Part shown: positions 7,966 through 17,145 of the stretch, one piece after another
Position numbering within the stretch: position 1 is the stretch's first letter
How the letters are laid out: each line of letters opens with the position of its first letter
Origin: JALYUA01 sp038229875
Lineage (GTDB): Bacteria > Acidobacteriota > Thermoanaerobaculia > UBA5066 > Gp7-AA6
Reading direction: 5' to 3'
NCBI GenBank assembly: GCA_038229875.1
Contig: JBBROA010000005.1
Coordinates: 1 to 63,290 of the forward strand
DNA: 63,290 nucleotides
Position numbers and translations under genes: made by a program
The notes under the pieces: generated by a model
Seen by the model: the letters and a program-made list of their open reading frames with translations, nothing else
What the model was told of the DNA's origin: nothing
The model's database searches: none

Positions 7966-8790
7966 TTACTCGCTCTTCCTCCCGCTGTCAACGGAAGCCG
8001 TGGCCGGAGGGGGCTGCCTGGGCCCTTTCCCTCTGGCTTTCTTGACGAATTCGCTCGCCGGAAACTCCTCGAGGAGCCGGGCGTAGTACCGCGAGGCCTC
8101 CTCCTGACGGCCCAGGCGGCGCAGAACCTCCCCCTCGTAAAAGAAGAGCTTGTCGCGCCGTCCGTATTCCGGGAACCGCTCCTCGAGCGAGGCGAAGCGG
8201 GCCAGCGCGGCCCCCGGGGCTCCCTTGCGCATATAAAAATAGCCGACCGCAAACTCGTGCTCGGCGAGCAGGTCGACCAGGGCGTGGATGCGGGCATTCG
8301 CCGCCGCCGAGTGTCCCGTGTTGGGAAACTCCCGCAGGAGCGCCCGGTACTGGTCGATCGCCTCGCGGGTCGAGGTCTGGTCCCGATCCGGCTTCTCGTG
8401 CTCGCGGTCGTAGCAGACCGCGAACTGGTAGCGCGCGTAGTCGCGCTCGCTCGCCCCGGGATAGCGGTTTAAGAAGTCCCGGTAACGGAATCGCGCCTCG
8501 GTGTAGCCGGTGGTGCCTCCCTGCCGGAAGAAGGAGTCGGCGACCATGAGGAGGGCCTGCCGGCCGAGAGGGTCGTTCGGGTAGGTCTCGAAGACGAAGC
8601 TCAGGTACTTGCGCCCGGCGTCGAATTTCTTCTTCTCGATCAGCGCCTTGCCCTTCTCGAAGAGCCCCTCCTTCGGGGTCGAGAGCAGCTCGGTCGTGAT
8701 CTTGTCGGGTTTCTTGTTGCCGCTCGAAGCGCAGCCCGCGGCGATCAGCACCGCCGCCAGGATCGCCGCGAGTCTTCCTCGGATGTTCAA
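7966..8790 (-). CDS. bamD: outer membrane assembly lipoprotein BamD
   Basis: A 274-residue lipoprotein. A hydrophobic N-terminus ends in a lipobox (LIAAGC, lipidated Cys near residue 18). The mature part is built of TPR-like helical repeats with the YfiO/BamD wording (KKKFDAGRKYLSFVFETYPNDP, EAIDQYRALLREFPNTGHS, EASRYYARLLEEFPAS). BamD is the essential lipoprotein partner of BamA in outer-membrane beta-barrel insertion. The TTG start at 8790 overlaps the rpe stop (TTGA) and has GGGGAGGAG just upstream inside rpe. Third gene of the operon PASTA - rpe - bamD. Confidence 0.88.
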   Translation of the reverse strand: MNIRGRLAAILAAVLIAAGCASSGNKKPDKITTELLSTPKEGLFEKGKALIEKKKFDAGRKYLSFVFETYPNDPLGRQALLMVADSFFRQGGTTGYTEARFRYRDFLNRYPGASERDYARYQFAVCYDREHEKPDRDQTSTREAIDQYRALLREFPNTGHSAAANARIHALVDLLAEHEFAVGYFYMRKGAPGAALARFASLEERFPEYGRRDKLFFYEGEVLRRLGRQEEASRYYARLLEEFPASEFVKKARGKGPRQPPPATASVDSGRKSE

Positions 8791-9458
8791 ACTCTCACTC
8801 CTCCCCGGGCAGCCGCCCGGAGTCTCTCGATGGCGGCTCTCGGGTCTTCCTGACCGTAAACCGATGTGCCTGCAACCAGAATTTCCGCCCCGGCCGACGC
8901 GAGGTCCGCGGCATTCGTCGAGTCGACTCCCCCATCCACCTCGATCTCGGCCCCGCTGCGGAACTCCAGGACCGCCTCGCGGAGGCTCCGCACCTTCGCG
9001 ACGGAGTGCGGCAGGAACGCCTGCCCTCCGCGGCCGGGGTTCACGGACATGACCACGGCGTAGTCCAGGTCTCCCCACGAGTCCGAAAGCGAAGCGACCG
9101 GAGTCGCGGGATTCATCACCGCGCCGGCGCGGGCGCCTCCCCGCCGGATCACGTCCAGGCACCTCTGGAGATGCCGGGTCGCCTCGACGTGGACGGAAAT
9201 CCAGTCGGCGCCGGCGTCCAGATACCGGTCGAGCGTCTGCTCCGGGTTCTCGATCATCAGGTGCACGTCGAGAGGCAGCCGCGTAGCCCGCTTCAGAGCC
9301 TTCACGACGGGAGGCCCGAGCGTCAGGTTCGGGACGAAGTGGCCGTCCATGACGTCGACATGGATGAGGTCGGCTCCCCCCTCCTCGGCGATCGCGAGAG
9401 CGTCCGCCAGGCGCGCGAAGTCGGCAGACAGGAGAGACGGCGCGATCCGGACCTTCAT
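8787..9458 (-). CDS. rpe: ribulose-phosphate 3-epimerase
   Basis: A 223-residue TIM-barrel epimerase interconverting ribulose 5-phosphate and xylulose 5-phosphate in the pentose phosphate pathway. Family landmarks are the start KVRIAPSLLSADFA, the metal-site segment HVDVMDGHFVPN, the second metal histidine in LDVHLMIENP, MSVNPGRGGQ, and EVDGGV near the C-terminus. Length matches the family. Its ATG overlaps the stop of the PASTA gene (ATGA) and its TGA overlaps the bamD start, so the three genes are translationally chained. Confidence 0.96.
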   Translation of the reverse strand: MKVRIAPSLLSADFARLADALAIAEEGGADLIHVDVMDGHFVPNLTLGPPVVKALKRATRLPLDVHLMIENPEQTLDRYLDAGADWISVHVEATRHLQRCLDVIRRGGARAGAVMNPATPVASLSDSWGDLDYAVVMSVNPGRGGQAFLPHSVAKVRSLREAVLEFRSGAEIEVDGGVDSTNAADLASAGAEILVAGTSVYGQEDPRAAIERLRAAARGGVRV

Positions 9459-10201
9459 CGGGCCGCCGGGGGGAATGAGGTGTCAGACGCGCGGGACACC
9501 GTCACCGAAACGACTTCCTTCGAGGACAGCGCAGATCCCGCCGTCGGAAACTGCTTCAGGATCGTGTTGGGTGGCACCCCTTCGTACGACTCGAAGCGCG
9601 CGCTTCCCACCCGGAAACCGTAGGCCTCGAGCCGCGAGCGCATCAACTCCGCGTCCTTTCCGACGAGATCCGGCATCACGTAGCGGGTCTCCGGGAGGCC
9701 GCGATTGGTGAGAACCGCGATCGGCGCGTTCTTTCCGACGGGAAATTCCGGCTCCGGGTCCTGGGCGACTATGCCGATCCGGGCGGTCGGATCGCGGTAC
9801 CAGGAGAGCGCGCCGAGCTGAAGCGTCTCCTGCGCCAGCCGCAGCGCGGCCGCCCGTGGAGGCAGTCCGGAGAGGTCCGGCACGCGCAGCTCCCGGGGCC
9901 CGAGGGACAGGACCACGCGGACGAGCTGCGAGGGCTTCGCGAGCGAGCCGCTCTCGGGAGACTGGGTCAGAACCAGGTTGCGAGGGATTTTGTCGTCGTT
10001 CCGGGCCCGTCCGGCCTGCTCGTCGACCTGCAGGCCAGCGTCGTGCGAGATCCGGATCGCCTCGGGGAGGGACTTTCCCACGAGATCCGGGACGGTCACC
10101 GAACGGCCCACGATCGAGCTCTCGAAGGCGAGCCAGGCGCCGCCTAAGAAGATGACGACGAGCAGAAACAGGTAGACAACCCGAAAAAGGACCCGGCGCA
10201 T
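9455..10201 (-). CDS. membrane-anchored protein with three PASTA domains
   Basis: A 248-residue protein with one N-terminal transmembrane helix (about 5-27) and an extracytoplasmic part made of three PASTA repeats, beginning VTVPDLVGKSLPEA (~36), LRVPDLSGLPPRAA (~105) and YVMPDLVGKDAELM (~174). PASTA domains bind peptidoglycan or muropeptides in PknB kinases and penicillin-binding proteins. Here there is no kinase or transpeptidase domain, so it may act as a wall-binding adaptor. It is first in the operon with rpe and bamD; a TACGTT box lies 6 nt before its ATG. Confidence 0.88.
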   Translation of the reverse strand: MRRVLFRVVYLFLLVVIFLGGAWLAFESSIVGRSVTVPDLVGKSLPEAIRISHDAGLQVDEQAGRARNDDKIPRNLVLTQSPESGSLAKPSQLVRVVLSLGPRELRVPDLSGLPPRAAALRLAQETLQLGALSWYRDPTARIGIVAQDPEPEFPVGKNAPIAVLTNRGLPETRYVMPDLVGKDAELMRSRLEAYGFRVGSARFESYEGVPPNTILKQFPTAGSALSSKEVVSVTVSRASDTSFPPAAR

Positions 10202-10207
10202 CGAGAA

Positions 10208-10213
10208 AACGTA
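10208..10213 (-). promoter_or_regulatory. -10 box TACGTT, leaderless-type spacing
   Basis: TACGTT ends 6 nt before the ATG at 10201 of the PASTA-rpe-bamD operon. Spacing fits a leaderless transcript. Confidence 0.4.
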
Positions 10214-10265
10214 GCACAGGGGGGGTAGCTCTCAGCGGACCGCTGGCACGTTTGACCTACGGCTC

Positions 10266-11297
10266 ATGATTTGCAACCCTAGGCCTTCAATGGACTATCC
10301 GACGCCAACGCCGAAGCCGAAGCCGGACGACGACGAGATTCCCGCCTGGTTCTCGGACGCCCGGTTCAAGAAGGCGGATCTTCACTGCCACTCGGTCTAC
10401 TCGACCTTCAAGTACTTCCGAATCGCGAATACCCGCGATTCCTACAACCGGCCGGAAGAGGTTTACCGGGTGGCCAAGGAGAGGGGCATGGATTTCGTCA
10501 CGCTGACGGACCATGACTCGATCGACGGCTGCCTCTACCTCTTGAATCAAAACCCGGACCTCGACGATTTCTTCATCTCGGAAGAGGTCGAGACGTGGTT
10601 TCCCGACACCCGCCAGCGCATCCACGTCAACGTCTTCGACATCGACGAGCGCCAGCACCGGGAAATCCAGCGGCTGCGGGAGAACATCTACGACCTGCAT
10701 GCCTGGTTGAAGCAGGAAGGGATCCTCGCCTCCGCGAACCACATGTTCCAGAACTACAGGATGCGGAATTCGCCGCGGCAGTACTTCGAAGAGATGCTCC
10801 GGATGTTCGACGTCTTCGAGGTGAAGAACGGCGCGATGGCCTCGCAGCACAACCGGCTGATCGAGGACCTCATGGCGGTCGTCCGCGAGAAACGAGGCGC
10901 GGTGTCGCTCGTCGCGGGCTCGGACGCCCATACTCTCGCTCCGCTCGCCAAGGTGTACACCGTGGCCGAGGCGGAGACCCCTCGCGAGTTCCTGGCGCGC
11001 ATCCGCTCGGGCGAGTGCTTCGTCTGGGGAAGCGAGATGGGTTTCCGGGTCCTGCTGTCGGACGTGTACCAGATGGTGTTCCGGTACTACGGCAGCGTGC
11101 TCGACTGGCGCAATCCCGAATTCACCCGGGGCGAGAAGGCCCGGCACCTGGCGCTCGCCGCGATGGGCGCGCCGTTCTCCGCCGCTGGAGTTCCGTTCGC
11201 GCTGACCTCGCTCAACTACCTGAAGCAGATCTTCGTCTCGCGCCGGATCGGGCAGGAGCTCCTCGAGAAGATCGCGGACCCCGAGAAGCCTTCCTGA
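10266..11297 (+). CDS. PHP-domain phosphoesterase-like protein
   Basis: A 343-residue protein of the PHP (polymerase and histidinol phosphatase) metallo-hydrolase superfamily. Metal-ligand motifs are DLHCHSVYS (~38-46), LTDHDSIDG (~79-87), SANHMF (~158) and GSDAHTLAP (~219). After the PHP core there is a C-terminal extension with a possibly membrane-associated helix. Its substrate cannot be told from sequence. The annotated ATG 10266 is followed by a second ATG at 10290; either is plausible. The nfo frame starts directly after, so the two may be one unit. Confidence 0.82.
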   Translation: MICNPRPSMDYPTPTPKPKPDDDEIPAWFSDARFKKADLHCHSVYSTFKYFRIANTRDSYNRPEEVYRVAKERGMDFVTLTDHDSIDGCLYLLNQNPDLDDFFISEEVETWFPDTRQRIHVNVFDIDERQHREIQRLRENIYDLHAWLKQEGILASANHMFQNYRMRNSPRQYFEEMLRMFDVFEVKNGAMASQHNRLIEDLMAVVREKRGAVSLVAGSDAHTLAPLAKVYTVAEAETPREFLARIRSGECFVWGSEMGFRVLLSDVYQMVFRYYGSVLDWRNPEFTRGEKARHLALAAMGAPFSAAGVPFALTSLNYLKQIFVSRRIGQELLEKIADPEKPS

Positions 11298-11395
11298 TTC
11301 GGAGAGCGGACGCTCCGCCGGCCGAAGCTCTGGGGAGTCCCGCGCTCCGCGGGGCCGGGCGAAAAGGAGAAACCTCCGCCGCGGGCGCGGACCTC

Positions 11396-12256
11396 CTGAT
11401 CGGCGCTCACCATTCGATCGCGGGAGGAACGCCGCGCGCCGTCGAGCGCGGAATCTCCACCGGCTGCCGCGTCCTGCAGATTTTCGTCAAGAACAACAGC
11501 CGCTGGGTGGGCAAGGAAATCACGGACAGAGAAGCTCGGCAGTTTCGGCGGACATCCCGGGCCGCGTCGTTCTCCCACGTCGTCGCGCACGCCTCCTATC
11601 TGATCAACCTCGGCTCCCCGGCCGCCGCGCTTCGCGCCCGGTCAGCGGCGGCGCTCGCGGACGAGATCGCTCGCTGCGGCCGCCTCGGCATTCCGGCCCT
11701 GGTGCTCCACCCGGGTTCCCACGGCGGAGAGGGCGAAGCCGTCGGTATCCAGAGGATTGCCGACGGTCTCGACGAGGCGCTCGACCGCACGGCGGGCGTG
11801 CGCGTGCGCGTGCTCCTCGAGACCGCCGCGGGGCAGGGCAACTCCGTGGGCCACCGGTTCGAGCATCTGAGGGACATCCTCGGAGCCGTCCGGCGCCCCC
11901 GCCGCGTCGCGGTCTGCTTCGACACGTGCCACGTCCACGCCGCCGGCTACGACGTCGTGTCGCGCCGCGGCTGGGACGAGACGGTCTCTTCTCTCGCGGC
12001 CACGGTAGGGCTCGATCGCCTCCACGCGATCCACGTGAACGACTCGAAGCGCCCGCGCGGCTCCCGCGTCGACCGGCACGAGCACATCGGACGCGGCACG
12101 ATCGGAGAGGCGGGGTTTCGCAATCTGCTCTCCGACACGCGGCTCTCGGCGATCCCGAAGTTTCTCGAGACGCCGAAGGATGAGGCCCTCGACTTCGATC
12201 GGAGCAACCTCGAGACGCTCCGCCGCCTGGCGGCGTCCGGGCCGCCCGGCGACTGA
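11396..12256 (+). CDS. nfo: deoxyribonuclease IV (AP endonuclease)
   Basis: A TIM-barrel endonuclease IV that cuts DNA 5' of abasic sites in base excision repair. The nine zinc ligands of the family can be recognised in order: VVAHASYLIN, LVLHPGSHGG, VLLETAAGQG, VCFDTCHVHAAGYD, AIHVNDSK, DRHEHIGRG and FLETPKDE. Length is about 286 residues, as usual. The start is uncertain: the homology begins at LLIGAHHS and no ATG/GTG/TTG lies between the upstream stop and that point. I place it at CTG 11396; a CTG overlapping the upstream TGA (11294) is another option. Confidence 0.85.
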   Translation: MIGAHHSIAGGTPRAVERGISTGCRVLQIFVKNNSRWVGKEITDREARQFRRTSRAASFSHVVAHASYLINLGSPAAALRARSAAALADEIARCGRLGIPALVLHPGSHGGEGEAVGIQRIADGLDEALDRTAGVRVRVLLETAAGQGNSVGHRFEHLRDILGAVRRPRRVAVCFDTCHVHAAGYDVVSRRGWDETVSSLAATVGLDRLHAIHVNDSKRPRGSRVDRHEHIGRGTIGEAGFRNLLSDTRLSAIPKFLETPKDEALDFDRSNLETLRRLAASGPPGD

Positions 12257-12285
12257 GGGGGTACGCCGCGCGAAAGCGCCCGAAG

Positions 12286-12291
12286 TATCCT
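12286..12291 (+). promoter_or_regulatory. -10 box TATCCT, leaderless-type spacing
   Basis: TATCCT lies 9 nt upstream of the methyltransferase ATG at 12301. Confidence 0.4.
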
Positions 12292-12300
12292 TCCCGTCGC

Positions 12301-13322
12301 ATGCACGACGGCCACGAACCGCCCACCAACTCGACGACGGCGGTTGCTGAACAGTTCTGGGATCATCACCACGGGAACACAGAGAGCCCCCGGTTCTGGA
12401 TGGCGCAAGCACTCTGCCGCTCGGCGATCAATCGCAGAGTCACCGGAAATCCGAACGAGTGGCCCCTGGAATGGTTCGCGCGCCTCTACGGACCGCTGTC
12501 GAAGGGCCTTTCGCTGGGATGCGGGGTCGGGAACCTCGAGCGCTCCATGCTGGACATCGGAATGTGCGAGGAAATCACGGGCATCGACTTTTATTCGAAG
12601 TCTATCGAGATCGCGCGGGAACGCGCTCAAGAAGCGGGATATGGCGATCGGCTGAACTATCGCGTCGGAGATCTTAATCACCTGCGGATTCCGTCAGCGA
12701 CATACGACGTGGTGTTCATCCACCAGGCGTTGCACCACGTCGTGGCCATCGAACGACTCCTCGCGCGCGTCGCTCGGTCGCTCAAGCCCGAGGGACTCGT
12801 ATTCGTAGATGAGTGGACGGGCCCTTCCATGACGGGGTGGACTCCGGAGATGGTCGCAGTTCAGTCCGCGCTCTATCGCGAGGTTCCTCGGGAGTGGCGA
12901 CGCTACTCAGAATTCGTGCTTCCGATTTCGGCGGATGATCTCACTGAGGGAATACGGTCGGCGGCGTTTTTGCCGGCGGTCCGCAATTTTTTTGGCCGGT
13001 CGAGGTCCGTCCCTACGGCGGTCACGTCGCGGCGCTTCTGATGTCGCAGATCGACACTGCCCCGAGTGAAGCGCTGGACCCATTTCTGAAGCAGTGGTTC
13101 GGGATTGAGGACGATGAACTTCGATCAAACCCGTCCTGCGGTTACCATCACGTGATCATCGGACGTCCTCGCCGCGGTCTGGCCGCGCAGATGGCCGCTC
13201 TTTTCGGTCTGGCTCTCCACGCCCGGATGGGCGTCGCATACAGAGTCGCCGCGGCAACAAACCTCGTGAAGCATCTCGCCCACCAGAGTCCGGTCTGGAA
13301 AGTCTTTCGACCGCCGCCATAA
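12301..13322 (+). pseudogene. class I SAM methyltransferase, frameshifted at a T7 run
   Basis: The first frame (12301-13041) encodes a methyltransferase with the SAM motif LSLGCGVGN (~70-78), acidic GIDFYS and the motif IV region VVFIHQALHH. It then ends in an unrelated tail. In another frame the expected continuation PVEVRPYGGHVAALL appears directly after the run of seven T at about 12987-12993 and goes on to 13322, including YHHVIIGR, the usual end of these enzymes. One added T restores a single reading frame. This may be a true null mutation, a homopolymer sequencing error or, less likely, programmed slippage. It resembles the broken gene at 15780-16633. Confidence 0.75.
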
Positions 13323-13336
13323 CTCGGGGCGACGAG

Positions 13337-15715
13337 TCAGGAACCTGAAGCTTTGTTCATTGCTCGGCGACGAACCGCGCCCCACCCAATCAGTCCCAGG
13401 AAAGAAGCCGCGCTCAACGCGGCGCCGACCACGAAACCCGCCGGCATATAGCGGAGCTCGACTTCGTGCTGGCCGGGGGCCGCGGCGAACCCCAGAAACG
13501 CGTGGTTGTATCGCAGCAGGGTCGCTGGCACACCGTCGATTCGGAGCTGCCAACCCTTCCACGCGGTGATCGAGGTCCCGATCAACGAGGGGGATTGAGC
13601 CACTACCCTCATCGCGAACTTTTGAGGCGAATAGGAGCGGGTCTCGACCGCAGCCTTGCCGTTCGGGATCCAGACTCCTGGCTGCATCCCCGCGAGACTT
13701 TCCACGATCCCCTGATGCTCGAAGTTCTTTATATCGCCCAGCAACCTCAGCCTCTTCTGCCCCTCCGGCTCGACCAGGAATTGCTCCGGGACGAAGACAC
13801 GCGGCAACACGTTCGGGTTCTCGGCCAGCCGCAACCCGAGTTCTTCTCGGATCGTTCGCCATCCTGCAGGGATAGGAGTGATTCCCGGGATGAGGAAGTA
13901 CTTCACGTTCAGGAATGAAAGAAAGGGTTTGGACGGGTCGTCGACGCGGTTGAACCAGATCGGCTGTGGGACACACCACAGCGGGTAAGTCTCCTGGAGG
14001 GGCTTGAACGTCATCGCCTCGTAGCCCCTGACGTCTTCGAGCTCGTACAGCGCCGAAATGTTCGGCACAAAAGTGAACCCTACGGAAGTCGTTCGAAACG
14101 GTTGGTTGCGGGGTATCCCGTCGAGAAGATGGAGCGGCGGGTAAAAAGCTTTATTCGGCGCGACGGGGTACAGCGAGGACGCTTCCGACGACCTCTGGAT
14201 CATGACGATGCCGAGAAGGATGACGCCAGCGGCCCTCGCGCTCGCGCCCGCGGCAGACTTCGCGGACCACCACGCAAGAGCGAGACAGAGAGGAAGGAAC
14301 TGCAGCAGGAATTGCGCGTGAAGGTAGTCGAGAGGCATCTGCAACGAGATGAGTCGGCCCTCCATGACGAGGTAAGCCGCAACGAACAGCGACACAGCAG
14401 CGACGAGGAGGAGCCGAAAAGCCCGGTCGGACGAACCCTCCAGAATCCTTTCCATCCCGAGCGCTGCGAGACCCGCAATGGCAAACGCCGCGAGAAATAC
14501 GAGGCGTTCGTTCAGCGCTATGTCGAAGAGCGGCAGAGCGGAGATCGCATCGGTAATCACCGGCGCCGAAGACCAGAGCGCCAGTCCCAATGCCCCGAGT
14601 CCCACCAGGGCCCATTTGAGTCGTCTCCTCGAAACGAGACCGAGAGCCGCCATCGGGAAAAGCACCGAACCCACGTAGGCGGTCGAAATCGACTGCCCCT
14701 CCGTTGCCCCTCCGTGACCCGAGCTGCCGAAAGCGTATGGGATGAAGAGCTGCTGAAGGCGAAAAATGGCCTTCGGTAGCGACACGGACTTCCTGATGTG
14801 GGCGTACCACGCATGGCGGAAGAAGTATTCGAAGGTCTGCGGCAGTGCCTCGAGATGCGGGAGAAGGATGACGGCTGTCAGACTCAGGGTGATCAGGCCC
14901 GCAAGCCCGGACAGAAGAATCGCTCGAATCCGGCTCCGACCTGTCTCCCCCTTGAGTACGAAGAGGAAATAGAGACCGGCGGCAGCGACGGCGTGTAGCA
15001 ACGTTTCGCTGTGACCTCCGGTCACGATCAGCAGGAGCGAAACCGTCGTTATGCCGACCCCCCGGGCGCTCCTCTGCTTCGCCAGAGTCGAGAGCCCCAC
15101 CAGGAGAAGCGGGAAAGGCGCTATCGCAGGAGACAGCGGATAGCCGAGAAAGAATAGAACGTAGTCGCTAAAGGCCCATCCGACCGCTCCAACGCAACAG
15201 GCCAGAAGAGGGAGCCCGAGGTCGGCGAAAAACAGCAAGGCGCACAGCAAGGCCATGAAAAGGGTGAAGGTCATCTCGAAAGTCCATGCCTGAGCGAGAG
15301 GCAGGAGCATCCCGATCCAGGTAGATGGGTGCAAGACGACGGGTTGCTGCATCGCAAGCAGTGGCTCGCCGGCGAGGATGTAACGATTCCAGAGCGGAAG
15401 ACGGCCGTTCTTCACGGCGTCCCGAACCGCTTTTCGCCACGGAATCTCCTGAGAGACGACATCGCCCAGGATGGGAGTTCTCGTCGGTCCGATTCCGACA
15501 TCGCCCGCGATCGCCGCAAGGGGATGCGCCTGATATGCGATGTCGAGAGGGGCGTATACCCCGCCGGTGAACATGGCCCGACCGGTGACGAGAAGAGGGG
15601 CGCAGGCTACAAAAATGCACGCTTGCCAGGGAATCCGCCGTACGTAGCGCCGCGCGAGAAATAGGCCTCCGCCTGTCGCGGCGAAGTACACCGCGAACGA
15701 CCTGAGAATCAACAT
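13337..15715 (-). CDS. YfhO-family multi-pass membrane protein (copy 1)
   Basis: A 792-residue integral membrane protein with about a dozen hydrophobic helices through residue ~500 and a large extracytoplasmic C-terminal domain. Family landmarks are GRAMFTGGVYAP, PWRKAVRDAVKNGRLPLWNR, GGHSETLLHA, EDVRGYEAMT and PLWCVPQPIWFNRVDD. YfhO proteins resemble GT-C glycosyltransferases; YfhO of Gram-positive bacteria has been linked to glycosylation of wall polymers. The C-terminal segment with GWQLRIDG and a final transmembrane helix is typical. It is clearly homologous to the protein at 18492-20837, but its gene is visibly less GC-rich. It follows the broken methyltransferase gene on the same strand by 64 nt. 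Confidence 0.82.
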   Translation of the reverse strand: MLILRSFAVYFAATGGGLFLARRYVRRIPWQACIFVACAPLLVTGRAMFTGGVYAPLDIAYQAHPLAAIAGDVGIGPTRTPILGDVVSQEIPWRKAVRDAVKNGRLPLWNRYILAGEPLLAMQQPVVLHPSTWIGMLLPLAQAWTFEMTFTLFMALLCALLFFADLGLPLLACCVGAVGWAFSDYVLFFLGYPLSPAIAPFPLLLVGLSTLAKQRSARGVGITTVSLLLIVTGGHSETLLHAVAAAGLYFLFVLKGETGRSRIRAILLSGLAGLITLSLTAVILLPHLEALPQTFEYFFRHAWYAHIRKSVSLPKAIFRLQQLFIPYAFGSSGHGGATEGQSISTAYVGSVLFPMAALGLVSRRRLKWALVGLGALGLALWSSAPVITDAISALPLFDIALNERLVFLAAFAIAGLAALGMERILEGSSDRAFRLLLVAAVSLFVAAYLVMEGRLISLQMPLDYLHAQFLLQFLPLCLALAWWSAKSAAGASARAAGVILLGIVMIQRSSEASSLYPVAPNKAFYPPLHLLDGIPRNQPFRTTSVGFTFVPNISALYELEDVRGYEAMTFKPLQETYPLWCVPQPIWFNRVDDPSKPFLSFLNVKYFLIPGITPIPAGWRTIREELGLRLAENPNVLPRVFVPEQFLVEPEGQKRLRLLGDIKNFEHQGIVESLAGMQPGVWIPNGKAAVETRSYSPQKFAMRVVAQSPSLIGTSITAWKGWQLRIDGVPATLLRYNHAFLGFAAAPGQHEVELRYMPAGFVVGAALSAASFLGLIGWGAVRRRAMNKASGS

Positions 15716-15779
15716 GGGGCCGTGAGAGTAGTTTACGGCTCGCCCTGGCGCAACGATTTGCCGCCGGCGGTCACGCCGA

Positions 15780-16633
15780 TCATCGGGCGACGATCACCGC
15801 GTAATAGGGAGGAGACCCCCGCGCGAGCGCTGATCTCTCGCATTCAATGAGATGAGCAACGACCTCCGCGCTCGGTTTCCGACGAGCGGGAAAAATCAAC
15901 GTGAGGGTAAATCACCGACAGAAACGTGCCGCCGTAATTGCGTTGGAGCTCGATCGAAAATCTCAGCGAAACTTCCCGAACGATTTCAGACGAATCGCCT
16001 CGCTCGGATCCTTCCCATCCACTGATAGTGAAGGCGGCGTCGGCGGCGCGCTCCCGCCGGGAGTTTTCGGTAGACTTCGTCGGCATCCCGCAGGAGATCG
16101 CGTCTCCATTCCATTTGGGAAGGCCCGATGTATTCGTCCATGTACACCAGCCCTCCCGGACGGAGCGCAGCGCGAACGACGTCGAGGCAACTTTCCAGAT
16201 TCGATACGTGAAGGAGAGACTGCTGGAAAAACGCGCCGTCGCAAGACCCTTTCTCGAGCGTGAGCCGATTCAGGTCGCCCAGGACGTACCTCATTCGCGT
16301 GAGTCCCCGTTCCGATGCCCGCCGGCGCGCGACCTCGAGCGATCTGGAGGCGATGTCGATTCCGGTCAGCGATGCGCAGATTCCGCCTTCGCGAAGGTGC
16401 CGATCGAGAGTCCCGTTTCCGCGACCCAGGCTGACAGCGTGGTCCATCGAGCCGAGTCCCGGGGACAGGCCTTCGAGCAGCCAGAGGTTGGGATCCCCGG
16501 TGACGGACTCGTTCACGTAACGTCGTACGGCCGGCTCGTGAAGCCAGGTCGTCAGCGGCTCACCTTCGGAGAAACGGCCCCAGAACCGCGCCGTTTTGGC
16601 GAGCCGCAGGCGCTTCATCATCTGGAAAGCCAC
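15780..16633 (-). pseudogene. class I SAM methyltransferase with three frameshifts
   Basis: The N-terminal part (16633 to ~16022) is an intact methyltransferase start with AVSLGRGNGTLDRHL, GIDIAS and FFQQSLLHV. The homologous chain then continues in three successive frames: VDGKDPSEAIR (~16020-15988), SSEIVREVSLRF...YGGTFLSVIYPHVDFS (~15987-15890) and AEVVAHLIECERSALARG...PYYAVIVAR ending at a TGA at 15780. The final motif matches the normal C-terminus of the family, so the gene was about 284 codons long before decay. Three shifts in ~150 bp mean either a real pseudogene or a poorly resolved stretch of assembly. It lies upstream of YfhO copy 1. Confidence 0.75.
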
Positions 16634-16701
16634 GGGGCCTCGATCACCTCAGATTGTTCGTGGATCAGACTGGATGGCATGACGATGGGCAACCGCGTCT
16701 G

Positions 16702-17145
16702 ATGTCCCGGTTCTTCAGTTCCGTTGCCCGGGATTTCATACTGCTGACCGGCGCGATCTTGATGGCGGGGCTCTCGGTGGCGAAGCTGCGACCGTTTCAC
16801 GACGTTTTCCACCTGCCCGAGAGTCCTTTGGATAGATCGCACCCGACCTCCGCTCCGGCGTTCCTTTTTCTGCAGGCCGTCGAACGGGAGATCCCTCCCG
16901 GAGAAAGCGTGACGCTCATCACGGAACCCCGGGACCCGGGCCGAGAGACGGCACTTTTCGGCATGTCCGTCGCGCTGCTTCCCGGCCAGACCCTGCTCCC
17001 CTCGTCGCAATGGAGCGCCTTTACGCCGGAACTTTCCGCCGGCGCCCACTACCTCATCGTGCTGGGGAGTCGCCCCGACTCGCCTCCCGGCACTTTGATT
17101 TACGAGGACTCCCGGGGTTCGGTTTGGAAGCGAGCACTCAGATGA
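16702..17145 (+). CDS. small membrane-anchored protein of unknown function
   Basis: A 147-residue protein with one N-terminal transmembrane helix (about 10-28, ILLTGAILMAGLSVAKL) and a soluble extracytoplasmic part of alternating beta and loop segments (SVTLITEPRD, HYLIVLGSRP, GTLIYEDSRG). I do not recognise a family. The stop overlaps the start of the next gene (ATGA), so it is probably an accessory partner of that membrane protein, for example a subunit supplying an outer-face domain. ATG 16702 is preferred over 16654 because the extra 16 residues are polar and precede the membrane helix. Confidence 0.6.
   Translation: MSRFFSSVARDFILLTGAILMAGLSVAKLRPFHDVFHLPESPLDRSHPTSAPAFLFLQAVEREIPPGESVTLITEPRDPGRETALFGMSVALLPGQTLLPSSQWSAFTPELSAGAHYLIVLGSRPDSPPGTLIYEDSRGSVWKRALR

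Noticed and set aside
10595..11395. Long upstream extension of the endonuclease IV frame
   Set aside because: It overlaps the PHP gene in another frame, and the family does not have such a domain.
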